Part shown: one piece after another, positions 5,453 to 6,076 of the stretch
How positions within the stretch are numbered: the stretch's first letter is position 1
How the letters are laid out: each line of letters starts with the position of its first letter
The notes under the pieces: generated by a model
Told to the model about the DNA's origin: nothing
Database searches by the model: none
Seen by the model: only the letters and a program-made list of their open reading frames with translations
Program-made: the position numbers and the translations under genes
Origin: Desulfobulbaceae bacterium UBA2276
GTDB lineage: Bacteria; Desulfobacterota; Desulfobulbia; Desulfobulbales; Desulfocapsaceae
Assembly: GCA_002347085.1 (NCBI GenBank)
Contig: DDWW01000064.1
Coordinates: forward strand, 1 to 6,076
DNA: 6,076 nt
Direction of reading: 5' to 3'

Positions 5453-5506
5453 ATACAAGCAAGAGAGTTGACAGACGGCTGGAACCGTGAAGGTGCTTGC
5501 TTGTAT
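5453..5506. repeat. 11-bp inverted repeat with nested stem upstream of the first coiled-coil gene
   Basis: ATACAAGCAAG (5453-5463) pairs perfectly with CTTGCTTGTAT (5496-5506). Inside the 32-base interval ACGG (5475-5478) pairs with CCGT (5485-5488). No T-run follows. It lies 20 bases after the lmo0937-like stop and 66 bases before the next ATG, and could be a leader RNA structure, a terminator of poor quality, or a regulator-binding palindrome. TTGACA at 5468-5473 lies inside the loop. Confidence 0.6.
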
Positions 5507-5572
5507 GATCAAACTTGTCAAGAAATTCTCAAGAATCCCCAAGCCCCTTGGCATAAATAGAGGAAAGACATT

Positions 5573-5803
5573 ATGAGCACAAAGGATGCCTACAAACAAA
5601 AGATAGAGGCCGAACTGGAACGGGTTCAGGCCAAATTAGCCGAGTTTGAGGCCCCGAAAAAGAGCCTTACTGCCGATGCTCGTATCAAATATGCCAAACA
5701 GATCAACAATCTTAAACAGAAAGTGAACGCCACGAGGACTCAACTGACAGAGCGAGGCGAGGCCAACAAGGACGTTTGGGATCTACTGCGCTACTGTTAT
5801 TAG
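5573..5803 (+). CDS. Small coiled-coil protein, sll1863-type stress-response family (copy 1, 76 aa)
   Basis: The 76-residue protein starts MSTKDAYKQKIEAELERVQAKLAEFEA and is highly charged, with heptad-like spacing of leucine, isoleucine and valine through about residue 60 (KYAKQINNLKQKVNATRTQL). This predicts one long amphipathic alpha helix or helical hairpin and no membrane segment. The pattern MSTK.AY..K.EA.L...A....L then DARI.Y.KQI..L..K fits what I recall of the sll1863 family of small stress-response proteins. In many of those, a tail follows the (D/E)xW motif with further A/W/L/F residues. Here translation stops ten residues after V67-W68 (DVWDLLRYCY), so the tail seems lost or shortened. 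AGAGGA (5559-5564) lies 8 bases before the ATG. The molecular function of the family is unknown to me. Confidence 0.8.
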   Translation: MSTKDAYKQKIEAELERVQAKLAEFEAPKKSLTADARIKYAKQINNLKQKVNATRTQLTERGEANKDVWDLLRYCY

Positions 5804-5872
5804 CAGACTTTTCAAGAAAGCCCGAAGATTCCTTAATCCATCAAGAAAGGACGTACATTGTGAGTACAAAAG

Positions 5873-6076
5873 ATGCCTACACCCAAAATAGAAGCCGAAC
5901 AGGAACGGGTACAGGCCAAATTTGCCGAGTTCAAGGCCGGAGCAAAGAGCCTTGCCACCGATGTTCGCATTGAACATGCCAGGCAGGTTGACGATCTTGA
6001 ACAGAGGATGAACGCTACGAAGGTCAAACTGAAAGAACTTAGCGAGGCTGACGGACCTGTAAATAATTTTGTGTAA
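5873..6076 (+). CDS. Small coiled-coil protein, sll1863-type, copy 2 with a 2-bp deletion and displaced start (67 aa)
   Basis: The frame from ATG 5873 gives MPTPKIEAEQERVQAKFAEF and continues as a charged helix (KSLATDVRIEHARQVDDLEQRMNATKVKLKEL in outline), clearly homologous to copy 1. The stop is the last three bases of the window. The ancestral start is GTG 5860, which encodes (V/M)STKDAY and has AAAGGA (5846-5851) at 8-base spacing, exactly as in copy 1. Against copy 1 (AAGATAGAG), copy 2 reads AATAGAA, two bases fewer, so the GTG frame shifts and ends as a 37-residue peptide at 5973. Translation from ATG 5873 would restore the family frame but lacks STKDAYKQ and has its Shine-Dalgarno 21 bases away. 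It may be a young pseudogene or a gene with a migrated start. The C-terminus (SEADGPVNNFV) lacks the usual tryptophan. Confidence 0.6.
   Translation: MPTPKIEAEQERVQAKFAEFKAGAKSLATDVRIEHARQVDDLEQRMNATKVKLKELSEADGPVNNFV

Larger units (their letters stand above)
5513..6076 (+). repeat. Tandem gene duplication, two diverged units
   Basis: Unit 1 begins near ACTTGTCAAGAAA (5513-5525) and unit 2 near ACTTTTCAAGAAA (5807-5819). Each has an upstream segment of 53-60 bases, a purine-rich ribosome binding site 8 bases before the ancestral start, and a coding part beginning with the codons for STKDAY. Across 60 aligned residues from KIEAE onward I count 33 identities by hand. The similarity extends into the leader, so the whole expression unit was copied, not only the coding sequence. 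Confidence 0.8.

Noticed and set aside
5468..5509. TTGACA (5468-5473) with TATGAT (5504-5509) as a promoter for the first coiled-coil gene
   Set aside because: The spacer is 30 bases, far beyond the 16-18 usable by sigma-70. Both hexamers lie in or at the edge of the inverted repeat, so they are probably coincidental.
1..6076. CRISPR array, insertion sequence or toxin-antitoxin pair
   Set aside because: No regularly spaced repeats, transposase motifs or terminal inverted repeats were seen. The small genes at the right do not resemble toxin-antitoxin families: the membrane peptide fits the lmo0937 pattern and the coiled coils are duplicates of each other.

Overview
The window reads as a chromosomal segment of a Gram-negative bacterium, most plausibly a deltaproteobacterium (Desulfobacterota, perhaps the Desulfobulbaceae). 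That placement is an inference from moderate GC, the divergent acetyl-CoA carboxylase (ACC) with fused carboxyltransferase subunits, and the accompanying small proteins. It rests on remembered family resemblance, not on a search.

Layout. Positions 1-530 (minus strand) hold the N-terminal 176 codons of a CorC/HlyC-type CBS-domain protein that runs off the left edge. An AT-rich divergent intergenic region (531-885) follows. Two large plus-strand genes come next: a divergent biotin carboxylase (886-2301, AccC-like) and a 756-residue carboxyltransferase (2465-4735) in which an AccA-like alpha half is fused in front of an AccD-like beta half. The 163-bp gap between them holds a long imperfect hairpin. 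Together the two proteins supply the biotin carboxylase and carboxyltransferase steps that make malonyl-CoA for fatty acid synthesis. The biotin carrier protein (AccB) is not encoded here and must come from elsewhere.

The right-hand 1.3 kb is a different landscape of small genes with their own Shine-Dalgarno sites. It holds a 71-residue four-cysteine protein of unknown function (4842-5057), a decayed tRNA-like segment (5177-5259), a 48-residue two-helix membrane peptide of the lmo0937 type (5286-5432), and two tandemly duplicated coiled-coil proteins resembling the sll1863 stress-response family (5573-5803 and 5873-6076). The second copy carries a 2-bp deletion just after its ancestral GTG start and stays open only from a downstream, out-of-frame ATG.

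The points most worth following are the alpha-to-beta fused carboxyltransferase with its enlarged zinc knuckle, the altered signature motifs in its partner biotin carboxylase, the tRNA(Lys)-like remnant, and the tandem duplication with start-site migration. I see no CRISPR array, intact transposase, rRNA or intact tRNA.
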